DNA of 64,000 nt, from positions 1,659,763 through 1,723,762 of the forward strand of contig NZ_QRDP01000004.1 in the NCBI RefSeq assembly GCF_003385775.1. The letters run 5' to 3'. The notes beneath the pieces are model-generated. The model had not been told where the DNA came from. It saw nothing but the letters and a program-made list of their open reading frames with translations, and did no database searches. The DNA is from Parasphingopyxis lamellibrachiae. GTDB lineage: Bacteria > Pseudomonadota > Alphaproteobacteria > Sphingomonadales > Sphingomonadaceae. Below, piece after piece: positions 16,825-24,594 of this stretch (positions are counted from its first letter, which is position 1; every line of letters starts with the position of its first letter). The translations under genes were made by a program, and so were the position numbers.

Positions 16825-17432
16825 CCAAAATAATCCTTGTCGATGACGATCCCGCAATCCTCGATGCCCTGGGCAGCCGTCTGGAACTTGCCGGTTATGC
16901 GGTCGAAACCCATGAAGATGCCGAACGGTTTCTGGACAGTGCAGACCTGTCTGCGGCGGATTGCATCATGCTCGACATCCGCATGCCGAAGCATGACGGG
17001 ATGGAGGTGCTGGAGCGCCTGCAGAAACGCGACCCCGCATTGCCAGTAGTCATGATGACGGGACATGGCGATGTCGATCTCGCGGTCGCGGCGATCCAGA
17101 AAGGCGCAATGGATTTCCTCGAAAAGCCCTTTCCCGACGCGCGTTTGATGGATGTCGTCGAAAAGGCGGCTGTGCGGCGCGAAACGGGCCGCGACGAATC
17201 GCGCTATCGCGCTGACCTTGCGACCAAGGCGGAGCAGCTGACGCCGCGTGAAGTGGAAGTTTTCAGGGAGCTGGTCACTGGCCAGCCCAACAAGGTCATC
17301 GCCTATAATCTGGGATGCAGCCCCCGGACGGTCGAGATTCACCGGGCACGGGTGATGACGAAGATGGGCGCGCAGAATCTCGCGGAAATTGTCCGTATGG
17401 CGATCCAGCTGGGCATTCAGCCTGAAATTTAG
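16821..17432 (+). CDS. fixJ: FixJ-like response regulator
   Basis: A 203-residue two-domain regulator. The receiver domain has the acidic pocket VDDD at 7-10, the phosphoacceptor Asp52 in MLDIRMP, MMTGHGD and the KPF lysine. A LuxR/FixJ helix-turn-helix follows (LTPREVEVFRELVTGQPNK and CSPRTVEIHRARVMTKM). It overlaps fixL by 4 nt and should be phosphorylated by it under low oxygen. The likely targets are promoters such as that of the Crp/Fnr gene just downstream. Confidence 0.92.
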   Translation: MTKIILVDDDPAILDALGSRLELAGYAVETHEDAERFLDSADLSAADCIMLDIRMPKHDGMEVLERLQKRDPALPVVMMTGHGDVDLAVAAIQKGAMDFLEKPFPDARLMDVVEKAAVRRETGRDESRYRADLATKAEQLTPREVEVFRELVTGQPNKVIAYNLGCSPRTVEIHRARVMTKMGAQNLAEIVRMAIQLGIQPEI

Positions 17433-17460
17433 CGCCCGCGGCCGCCCTGCCGGACACAAC

Positions 17461-17478
17461 CCTATAGGTATAAGCCCC
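17461..17478 (+). promoter_or_regulatory. 18-bp promoter element shared with the L,D-transpeptidase gene
   Basis: CCTATAGGTATAAGCCCC lies 66 bp upstream of the Crp/Fnr gene start. The same element with one change occurs in the same orientation 38 bp upstream of the minus-strand L,D-transpeptidase gene at 21527. A 17 of 18 match twice within 4 kb, both upstream and both gene-directed, suggests a binding site. The neighbouring FixJ-like protein is the obvious candidate, but this is inference. Confidence 0.5.
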
Positions 17479-17544
17479 GACTCCCCCGGCCGGCCGTTAC
17501 GCTCCACATATCTCCTGTTGGACTAAAACTGTCGGGAGGAAGCC

Positions 17545-18186
17545 ATGCGCCCCGGAATTACGGACAATGTCGTTCCGCTCCATCCGGATTTTTCGGAACA
17601 ACGCTCGCTTTCGATGCAGCTTGCCCCCGGCCAGGCGCTCTTTTGGGAGGGCGACGAGGCCAAACAGCTATACAGGATTGAAACCGGGGTTGTGCGAAGC
17701 GTCAGCTTCTCCGCTGAAGGCGAAAGGCAGGTCACGGGCTTTTTCTTTCCGGGCGATGTCATCGGCCTGCCCCGCGATCGCGACTATCGCTACACAGCCG
17801 AAGCAGTGACCAATACCAGCTACTCTGCACAGACCCTGAAAGGCTGGAGCGAGGAACTGCGGTGCAGACGAGACTTCAGCGATGCCTTGTTCGGTGCGGT
17901 CCAACCCGAACTCGAAGCCGGCCATGCCCGCAGCCTGTTGCTTGGCCGCCAGGGCGCGCTTGTGAGAATGTGCTCCTTCCTGGCCGATATATGCGCCAGG
18001 ATGGGCGACCATGAGGAAATCGTGCTGCCCATGCCGCAAACCGACATTGCAGCCTATCTCGCAATGACCCCGGAAACCGTCTGCCGCACATTCCGGAAAT
18101 TGAAAGATATCGGAACGGTCCGCATCGAAAAGCATGACCGTATCCGCATTCTCGAGCCGCGCAGGATAGCCCTGCTCGCAGCCTAG
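17545..18186 (+). CDS. Crp/Fnr-family transcription regulator (FixK-like)
   Basis: A 213-residue regulator with an N-terminal cyclic-nucleotide-type beta-roll (about 25-120, including GQALFWEGDEAKQLYRIETG) and a C-terminal winged helix at about 163-190. The N-terminal cysteines that ligate the FNR Fe-S cluster are absent, so it is closer to FixK than to FNR. The recognition helix reads ETVCR at 177-181, with Cys180 where FNR has Ser. Bradyrhizobium FixK2 has a redox-sensitive cysteine at the equivalent place. It follows fixLJ and probably carries their signal onward to FNR-box promoters. Confidence 0.87.
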   Translation: MRPGITDNVVPLHPDFSEQRSLSMQLAPGQALFWEGDEAKQLYRIETGVVRSVSFSAEGERQVTGFFFPGDVIGLPRDRDYRYTAEAVTNTSYSAQTLKGWSEELRCRRDFSDALFGAVQPELEAGHARSLLLGRQGALVRMCSFLADICARMGDHEEIVLPMPQTDIAAYLAMTPETVCRTFRKLKDIGTVRIEKHDRIRILEPRRIALLAA

Positions 18187-18206
18187 ACGGCAATGGCGCG
18201 GTTCGG

Positions 18207-19262
18207 TTACGGCGTGATGGCGATTTTCAATACGCCGTCGCGCTGATCGGCGAACAGATCATAGGCCGCGCCGATATTTTCCAGGCTGAACCGGTGGGTC
18301 ACGAGCGGTTTCAGATCGACCCGGCCCGACCCGACAACCTCGATCAGCCGCCGCATCCGTTCTTTGCCGCCCGGGCACAATGTCGTGACGATGCGATGGT
18401 CGCCAAGCCCCGCGGCAAAAGCGTCGAGCGGCAGGGACAATTTGCCGGAATAGACGCCGAGGCTTGATACCGTGCCGCCCGGCCTCGCCACGCGCAGACA
18501 AGCCTCGAAGGTCTGCTGCGTCCCGAGCGCCTCGATCGCGACATCCACGCCGCGCCCCGCCGTCAGTTCCATGATGCGTTCAACCGGATCTTCGGCCTTG
18601 AAATCGATTACGGTATCGGCGCCCATGGCCCGCGACATGGCGATCCGTTCGGGCACGGTTTCCACCGTGATGATCCGGGTGGCGCCGGACAGTTTCGCGC
18701 CGGCCGTCGCGCACAGGCCGATAGGTCCCTGGGCGAATATCGCGACAGTGTCGCCGATGCGGATCTTGCCGCTCTCGGCTCCCGCAAAACCCGTCGACAT
18801 GATGTCGGGGCACATCAGCACCTGTTCGTCGCTCAGCGTTTCGGGCACGCGGGCGAGATTGGCCATGGCGTCGGGGACGCGCAGATATTCGGCCTGCGCG
18901 CCATCGATCGTGTTGCCGAAACGCCAGCCGCCGGCCGCTTCGCCGCCGCATTGCGCGCTATGCCCGTCAAGACAGGAAAAACACTGGCCGCAGGGCGTGA
19001 TCGCCCCGGCAATCACCCGCTCGCCTTCGTGGAAACCCGTAATTGCGGATCCCAGAGCCACGATGATGCCAACCGGCTCATGCCCGATAGTGAGCCCCCG
19101 TTCGACCGGATATTCTCCCTTGAGGATATGGATATCCGTCCCGCAAATCGTCGTCGTTGTTATCCTGAGCAGCGCGTCGGTCGGCCCGATATCCGGAATC
19201 GGCTTGTCGGCGATTTCGATCCGGTTCGGCTCAACGAATATCGCCGCCTTCATCATCCCCAT
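18207..19262 (-). CDS. Zinc-dependent alcohol dehydrogenase (MDR family)
   Basis: A 351-residue NAD(P)-dependent dehydrogenase. The catalytic-zinc ligands are in TTICGTDIH and GHEPVG. A structural-zinc lobe with four cysteines follows (PCGQCFSC then QCGG). The cofactor domain has the turn AQGPIGLCATAGA and an acidic ETVPER segment suggesting NAD+. Internal features such as GGWRFGNTIDG and MCPDIMSTGF recall secondary-alcohol dehydrogenases of the isopropanol type. The ATG at 19262 was chosen because AGGAAGG precedes it. It is convergent with the Crp/Fnr gene and may be a low-oxygen fermentation enzyme. Confidence 0.85.
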   Translation of the reverse strand: MGMMKAAIFVEPNRIEIADKPIPDIGPTDALLRITTTTICGTDIHILKGEYPVERGLTIGHEPVGIIVALGSAITGFHEGERVIAGAITPCGQCFSCLDGHSAQCGGEAAGGWRFGNTIDGAQAEYLRVPDAMANLARVPETLSDEQVLMCPDIMSTGFAGAESGKIRIGDTVAIFAQGPIGLCATAGAKLSGATRIITVETVPERIAMSRAMGADTVIDFKAEDPVERIMELTAGRGVDVAIEALGTQQTFEACLRVARPGGTVSSLGVYSGKLSLPLDAFAAGLGDHRIVTTLCPGGKERMRRLIEVVGSGRVDLKPLVTHRFSLENIGAAYDLFADQRDGVLKIAITP

Positions 19263-19396
19263 TTGCCACTGCCTTCCTGAATCAGTCCGGGCCAAAAACC
19301 GGTCCCGCATCATGGCCTGCACCATGCCAGTTCCCGAGACCCGCTTACTTGATCGAACGCAATTTCTCCTGCGACATGGGCTGGCATAACCGGGCC

Positions 19397-20086
19397 ATGG
19401 CAGACACCCTCATCCCGTCCCTGCGCACGGCCCTGCTCGTCCTGTTGATCGCGATTGTAACCAGCGGATGCACACCGGGCATATCATGCGATGTATACCG
19501 CCTGCACCGGTTGCCCGCGCCGACCGGGGAAACGGTTGCGATTGTAGCTGCGGACAGCGACCTGCAGACCAGCCTGGAATTCGCGAATTACCGGGCCCTG
19601 TTTGAAGAACGACTGAGCAATGCGGGCTATACGCCAGTGGCTGACACGGCCGAAGCGACGCTGATCGCCGAAATCGAGTATAGCGTCAGCGAAGGCGCGC
19701 CCCGTGTCATGTCTTCCTGGCCGCGATGCTCCTATCGCTACTATTATCGGAGCGGAGAACCCTTCAACCCGCAATGGTACGGCTATCGCTGCTGGGAACC
19801 CCCGACGGTGTCCACGATCGCACAATATGTCCGCGAACTTCGGATGGACATAAGGCCAGCCGGCCAACCCCAGTCTGAACCCTTGTTCGAAGGGCGCGCC
19901 ACCAGCATCGGACTCAGTAATCGCATGAGCGAAATCATGCCCTATCTGGTCGCAGCCATATTCGACAATTTCCCCGGCGAGAGCGGCCAGTGGAAAACGA
20001 TCTTTATCGAGGAAGATGCGCTGGACGAACCGGACGAAGTCGGCGCAAGTCCTGCTTCCGGCTCCGGCTGCCCGGCAACAGTGTGA
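19397..20086 (+). CDS. Predicted lipoprotein, DUF4136-like
   Basis: A 229-residue exported protein. The N-terminus has a hydrophobic helix ending in the lipobox IVTSGC, so it should be lipidated and held at a membrane. The body resembles DUF4136 proteins: VAIVAADSDLQTSLEFANYR, then a Tyr/Trp/Arg-rich stretch (CSYRYYYRSGEPF), then LVAAIFDNFPG near the end. It is divergent from the alcohol dehydrogenase gene. No molecular function is known. Confidence 0.72.
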   Translation: MADTLIPSLRTALLVLLIAIVTSGCTPGISCDVYRLHRLPAPTGETVAIVAADSDLQTSLEFANYRALFEERLSNAGYTPVADTAEATLIAEIEYSVSEGAPRVMSSWPRCSYRYYYRSGEPFNPQWYGYRCWEPPTVSTIAQYVRELRMDIRPAGQPQSEPLFEGRATSIGLSNRMSEIMPYLVAAIFDNFPGESGQWKTIFIEEDALDEPDEVGASPASGSGCPATV

Positions 20087-20131
20087 GAGAGAGCACCGGC
20101 TGAACAGGCCAGCTGACAAGGGAGGTTCGAC

Positions 20132-20563
20132 ATGAGCGCACTCGGGTTAAGGATTTTCGACAAGTCCGTTCAGGATGCCAATGTCTGGCTCGACGAGGTG
20201 ATGGAACAACTCGGCTGGGACGACAAGCAACGCGCCTACCGCCTGCTCCGATCGACGCTGCATGTGCTGCGTGACCGCATACAGCTTAACGAGAATGTGC
20301 AATTTGCAGCGCAGCTCCCGACCCTTGTCCGCGGTATCTTCTACGAAGGCTGGCAACCCTCTCGGCCATGCACGGATCAGAAGCGCGCCGCCGACTTTAT
20401 CGCATCCGTCGAAGCGGCTTTCGATACCGATCCCAACGCGGATCCGGAAGCGGCGGTGCGCGCCGCGTTCGCGGTGATCGCGCTGCATGTTTCGGCAGGA
20501 GAAATCGAAGACGTCAAATCCAGCCTGCCGCCGGGGATCAGGGCGCTCTGGCCAGCCAGCTAG
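20132..20563 (+). CDS. DUF2267 domain protein
   Basis: A 143-residue soluble protein with the DUF2267 pattern: paired helices around WLDEVMEQLGW and AYRLLRSTLHVLRDRI, then QLPTLVRGIFYEGW. A GGGAGG precedes the ATG. DUF2267 proteins are frequent next to stress and low-oxygen genes but have no established biochemical role. It follows the lipoprotein gene after 45 bp and may be co-transcribed. Confidence 0.82.
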   Translation: MSALGLRIFDKSVQDANVWLDEVMEQLGWDDKQRAYRLLRSTLHVLRDRIQLNENVQFAAQLPTLVRGIFYEGWQPSRPCTDQKRAADFIASVEAAFDTDPNADPEAAVRAAFAVIALHVSAGEIEDVKSSLPPGIRALWPAS

Positions 20564-20585
20564 GCCGCTGAGGCCGGCGCTTTCC

Positions 20586-21527
20586 CTATGACAGGCGACA
20601 ACGCGGGTCCGCGCCCTCCGGGTCTGCGCCGGCGGCGTTCATCGCAACCGACTGCCGATCCCGATTGTAGACGTCCGGGAAATATCGGATCGCTCCGTCG
20701 CCATCCGGCTCAGCCGTAAAATAGCCGACATAGACCGGAATCGGTTCTGGAAGATCGATCCGCATCGTTTGCCCGGACGCCACCACCTCGTCGGTGCGTG
20801 CCCGGTTCCAGCCCGGCCGGGTGGCCAGCAATTCGCTTGCAAAATCCAGCGCATCCCCGACCCGCACGCAGCCATGGCTCAGCGTTCTGACATCGCGGTC
20901 GAACAGTGAACGGTTCGATGTGTCGTGCAGGAACACGCTGTGAGGGTTGGGCATTACCAGCTTCATCAGCCCGAGCGCGTTGCCGGGCCCCGGGCGCTGG
21001 CGATAACGGCCATTCTGATAGACATAGCCCCTTTGCCGCGCCACTCCCGGGCGATTGCGCACCATGGAAGCAATGCCTTCGGCGGCGATGCTCGCCGGCA
21101 CCTCCCACCAGGGATTGAAAATCACACCGGACACTTCGGCCTGAAAAATCGGCGTGGGTGTACGCGTGGTGCCAACGATCACGCGCCACCGCCCCATCTC
21201 GCGCCGGCCTTCCCACAGCGACACTTCAAAGGCCGCCGCATTGACGATCAGGTAGCGGGGGCCGAGCGCAGCCGGCATCCGGCTCCAGCGCTCCAGATTG
21301 GAGGCAAGCGTCGCCCGGCGTACCGGATCGGTTTCCGTGGCATAGGCGGCCTGAAGAGCATCGATATAAGGATGGCCGACAAGCGCGGTCGTTGCGGCCG
21401 GTTCCCCGGCTTGCTCCAGGGCGACCGGTTCTTCGCCTGTCTGATCGCCAACCGCCTGGGCGCTGGCAGGAACCGGCACGGCAAAATTGATCATTGCTCC
21501 GACGATCACAAAAATAAGCGTTTTCAT
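20586..21527 (-). CDS. Periplasmic L,D-transpeptidase (YkuD domain)
   Basis: A 313-residue secreted protein with a signal peptide ending near PASAQA (residue 25). The YkuD catalytic domain spans about 91-250, with the active-site sequence TLSHGCVRV (His218, Cys220) and upstream His201. It should form 3-3 peptidoglycan cross-links or attach proteins to the wall. No N-terminal PG-binding repeat is seen. The 18-bp element at 21566-21583 lies just upstream. It is divergent from a second, unrelated-type transpeptidase gene. Confidence 0.87.
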   Translation of the reverse strand: MKTLIFVIVGAMINFAVPVPASAQAVGDQTGEEPVALEQAGEPAATTALVGHPYIDALQAAYATETDPVRRATLASNLERWSRMPAALGPRYLIVNAAAFEVSLWEGRREMGRWRVIVGTTRTPTPIFQAEVSGVIFNPWWEVPASIAAEGIASMVRNRPGVARQRGYVYQNGRYRQRPGPGNALGLMKLVMPNPHSVFLHDTSNRSLFDRDVRTLSHGCVRVGDALDFASELLATRPGWNRARTDEVVASGQTMRIDLPEPIPVYVGYFTAEPDGDGAIRYFPDVYNRDRQSVAMNAAGADPEGADPRCRLS

Positions 21528-21565
21528 GCAGCTCTGTCTCGTTCACTGGGCCAGTCAGACCAATA

Positions 21566-21583
21566 GGGGCTTATACTTATAGG
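21566..21583 (-). promoter_or_regulatory. 18-bp promoter element, second copy
   Basis: On the minus strand this reads CCTATAAGTATAAGCCCC, matching the copy at 17461-17478 in 17 of 18 bases. Its 3' end is 38 bp from the transpeptidase start codon and it has the same orientation to the gene as the first copy. It also lies 59 bp from the divergent gene at 21642. Confidence 0.5.
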
Positions 21584-21641
21584 CAGTCGGACCCTGGATA
21601 CAGATATTTGTCGTTTAGCCACGACAGAGTGAGTATTATCG

Positions 21642-22271
21642 ATGGCCCGATTATCCCGCAGGAACTTCCTCGCCGCAGGCGGCGCGATGATAGCGAGCCT
21701 TCCAGCCGCCGCATCCGCGCCCCTGCCAGCAGTTACACCGCCAGCCGTGCCGCCAGCGACCGAATCGGACAATGAACTCGTGATGCGCGCCCGCGCGGCG
21801 CTGGAGCGGCATCAGGACGCTATCGTCCATCGCGACGTGATCGGCATTGCCGATTTCAACGTCCCTTCCCGCCTTCCCCGCTTTTCAATCGTCGATCTTG
21901 CCAGTGGGCGCACCGAGCAGCTGCTGGTGGCCCATGGACGAGGATCGGATCCGTCGCATAGCGGGTGGTTGCAGAGCTTTTCCAACGTTCCCGGATCCAA
22001 TGCGACATCGTCGGGCGCCTATCTGACAGGCCAGGCCTATTCCGGTATCCATGGCGCGTCGCGCCGGCTCGCCGGGCTGGATCCACAGAACAGCAATGCC
22101 GAGGCCCGGGCGATCGTCATCCATTCCGCCTGGTACGCCAACCCGAATGTCGTTCAGGAGCAGGGCAAGCTCGGGCGCAGCGAGGGCTGCTTCGCCTTTT
22201 CCCAGGCCGATATCGCGCAGGTGCTCGAACGGCTTGGCCCGGGAAGGCTGATCTACGCCGACAAGGTTTGA
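21642..22271 (+). CDS. Murein L,D-transpeptidase catalytic-domain protein (YkuD_2 type)
   Basis: A 209-residue exported protein with a twin-arginine-like leader (SRRNFLAAGG) followed by a Pro/Ala-rich linker at 27-40. The YkuD_2 domain has IHSAWY around His161 and GRSEGCFAFS with Cys183 as the likely nucleophile. The final RLIYADKV is also typical. It is divergent from the classical YkuD enzyme, so two different L,D-transpeptidase families share one promoter region. Confidence 0.85.
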   Translation: MARLSRRNFLAAGGAMIASLPAAASAPLPAVTPPAVPPATESDNELVMRARAALERHQDAIVHRDVIGIADFNVPSRLPRFSIVDLASGRTEQLLVAHGRGSDPSHSGWLQSFSNVPGSNATSSGAYLTGQAYSGIHGASRRLAGLDPQNSNAEARAIVIHSAWYANPNVVQEQGKLGRSEGCFAFSQADIAQVLERLGPGRLIYADKV

Positions 22272-22279
22272 TAGATTCA

Positions 22280-22297
22280 TGAAACCCGCGCGTTTCA
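22280..22297. terminator. Small hairpin after the YkuD_2 gene
   Basis: TGAAAC at 22280-22285 and GTTTCA at 22292-22297 form a perfect 6-bp stem around CCGCGC, nine bases after the stop codon. There is no T-run, so terminator function is uncertain. The rest of the roughly 250-bp gap to the next gene shows nothing recognisable. Confidence 0.3.
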
Positions 22298-22525
22298 CGG
22301 AACACGCACGATAGCCCCTTCGATCCTGCAAGCGCGCGGCCTGTCGAGCGCGACGTTGAAATCCACCAGCAGTAGCCGGGCGACATGGGTCTGCGCCGGA
22401 ATTCAGCGTAGCGTTTGTGCGCGCCGCGAATGGCCGGGGTTTCTCTTTTCGTTAGTGATTAACAAAATCGTGAGACTAGGATGGTAACTGCCTCTGGCTA
22501 GCGCGCATATTCAATAGGGGCACTC

Positions 22526-23677
22526 ATGGGCAGCAGGGTACGACCCAAGCCAAAAACGATCGAGCAGTCGGTTTCCTGCGGGGAACTGACCTGCGTTCCA
22601 TGGCGCGCGATGCTCGAGGAGACCCAGGCCTGGGACGAACTGGCGCAGAGCGCCGCCGAGCCCAATCCCTTCTACGAAAGCTGGTATCTGCTTCCATCGC
22701 TCGCAAGTTTTGACGACGGGAACGCTATCTCCATCCTCCGCTTTACCCGGCACGGGAAACTGTGCGCGCTCATGCCGGTTGTGCGGGAGTCGAAATATGA
22801 GGGATGGCCGCTCGCGCATATCGGCAACTGGCTTCATCCCAATATCTTTTTTGGTACGCCCCTGGTTGCCCGGGGGATGGAAACGCAATTTTGGCGCGCC
22901 CTTCTCGGTTGGGCCGACGACCAGACGAAGCTGTCGCTTTTCCTGCATCTGCACGAGTTTGCGCTCTCCGGGCCGGTTTTTGAAAGCCTGGAATCGGTTC
23001 TTGCCAGCGACGGACGCATCTGGGGCGTCGTGGAAGATAAGGAGCGCGCATTGCTTGCATCCGATCTTGCCGGCGAAGACTATCTGGCACAATCGCTTTC
23101 TTCCCGGAAACGCAAAGACCTCAACCGCCGCGCACGCCGACTGTCGGAAATCGGCAAAGTCTCTTTCCAATGGGAAACCGGAACCGACCGGATCGCACCC
23201 TGGATCGACGAATTCCTGGCGCTCGAGGCCGCCGGGTGGAAAGGCGAAGCCGCTTCGGCCCTGGCGTGCGACACGGCGACCAAAACCCTGTTCAGAAATA
23301 GCCTGACCGGTGCCGCCGAACGCCAGCGCCTCGCTCGCTTGTCGTTAAGGGTGAATGACAAGCCAATTGCGATGCTCTCAACCTTTCTGACGCCGCCGGG
23401 GGCTTTTGGTTTCAAGACCGCCTTCGATGAAGATTATGCGCGCTTCTCGCCCGGGCTGTTGCTCGAGCGCGAGTTTCTGGATGCGTTGAAGCGTTTCGAT
23501 ATCGACTGGTGCGACAGCTGCGCCGCGCCGGATCACAGCGTGATGAACCGTATGTGGCAGGAACGCCGGCCGCTTGGCCGCCTGTCGATCTCCATCGGCG
23601 GTCCCCTGCGCCGTGCCACCTTTGGCCAGGTCCTGCGCCGCGAAATGGCCAATGCCGATTTGGGAGCCAATGCATGA
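22526..23677 (+). CDS. GNAT-fold acetyltransferase, CelD/BioF2-like
   Basis: A 383-residue cytosolic protein. Residues about 190-350 look like the duplicated GNAT domain of the CelD/FemAB-like family: SSRKRKDLNRRARRL, then EFLALEAAGWKGEA, and FSPGLLLEREFLDAL near the end. In polysaccharide clusters such proteins acylate sugars or precursors. It ends by overlapping the next gene at GCATGA and precedes a flippase, which points to surface polysaccharide or lipid modification. The acceptor is unknown. Confidence 0.75.
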   Translation: MGSRVRPKPKTIEQSVSCGELTCVPWRAMLEETQAWDELAQSAAEPNPFYESWYLLPSLASFDDGNAISILRFTRHGKLCALMPVVRESKYEGWPLAHIGNWLHPNIFFGTPLVARGMETQFWRALLGWADDQTKLSLFLHLHEFALSGPVFESLESVLASDGRIWGVVEDKERALLASDLAGEDYLAQSLSSRKRKDLNRRARRLSEIGKVSFQWETGTDRIAPWIDEFLALEAAGWKGEAASALACDTATKTLFRNSLTGAAERQRLARLSLRVNDKPIAMLSTFLTPPGAFGFKTAFDEDYARFSPGLLLEREFLDALKRFDIDWCDSCAAPDHSVMNRMWQERRPLGRLSISIGGPLRRATFGQVLRREMANADLGANA

Positions 23678-24516
23678 CCATATTTCCGCAATCCACGCAG
23701 GATAAGTTCGCCGAGAACTATCCCGAAACGCCGCACATATTGCGGCACAATCTCGACCATCATCCGCTGCTCGAGCTGGACGCGCTTGCCGATCTGGCGC
23801 GGCGCCTGCCGCTCGCGTCGATCGAATGCAATCGCGGCGATCAGCCGATCGGCGTCGACCAGGTGCCCGAACAGATGCGCGAACAGGCCGCCGACACTAT
23901 TCTCGACATCGGCGAAGCGGGCTGCTGGGTCTGTCTTCGCAATGTGGAGCAACAGCCTGAATATGCGGCACTGCTCGAAGAGCTGCTCGAAGAATTGCGC
24001 CCCCGGATCGAAGCCAAAACCGGGCCGATGATCAACCTGCAAAGCTTTCTGTTCGCGACCTCTCCGGGCGGTGTCACGCCCTATCATTTCGATCCCGAGC
24101 ACAACATCCTTCTCCAGCTGCGCGGATCCAAGGTCATGACTGTCTTTCCCGCCGGCAATCCGGCTTGCGCGGCCGACGAAATCCATGAAGCTTTTCATGC
24201 CGGAGGACGGCCCGAACTGCCCTGGGGCGAACAGATGGCCCAGCATGGCACGGCCTGCCCGATCGGCCCCGGAGAGGCGATCTATGTTCCCGTCATGGCG
24301 CCGCATTATGTCACCAACGGCTCCGAGGTTTCGGTCTCTGTTTCCATCACCTGGCGCTCGGAATGGAGTTATATCGAATCCGATGCCCGTTGCTTCAACG
24401 GCATGGTGCGGCGCATGGGGATGAAGCCGAAAGCTCCCGAGCGTTGGCCCGGCAGAAACCTCGCCAAAGCCTATAGCTGGAGAATGGTACGCAAACTGCG
24501 CCAGATTGCCGGATAG
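23674..24516 (+). CDS. JmjC/cupin-like 2-oxoglutarate Fe(II) oxygenase
   Basis: A 280-residue soluble protein with a JmjC-type jelly roll. The probable iron ligands are His138 and Asp140 in TPYHFDPEHN and His211 in APHYVTN. Lys153 in RGSKVMTVF is a candidate 2-oxoglutarate contact. The ATG at 23674 overlaps the GNAT stop; an ORF extension further upstream runs inside that gene and was discarded. It probably hydroxylates a protein or small molecule linked to its neighbours. The substrate is unknown. Confidence 0.72.
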   Translation: MTIFPQSTQDKFAENYPETPHILRHNLDHHPLLELDALADLARRLPLASIECNRGDQPIGVDQVPEQMREQAADTILDIGEAGCWVCLRNVEQQPEYAALLEELLEELRPRIEAKTGPMINLQSFLFATSPGGVTPYHFDPEHNILLQLRGSKVMTVFPAGNPACAADEIHEAFHAGGRPELPWGEQMAQHGTACPIGPGEAIYVPVMAPHYVTNGSEVSVSVSITWRSEWSYIESDARCFNGMVRRMGMKPKAPERWPGRNLAKAYSWRMVRKLRQIAG

Positions 24517-24594
24517 CCTTCCTGCCGTCCGGGGAAATCCTGTACCGGCTCGCATCGAGGATGTCGCAAACAGCCCCTGGCACCACAGCCCATC

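Noticed and set aside
19349-19362. Second FNR-like box TTGATCGAACGCAA between the alcohol dehydrogenase and lipoprotein genes
   Set aside because: Only 8 of 10 consensus positions match and the right half is poor, so it was not listed as a site.
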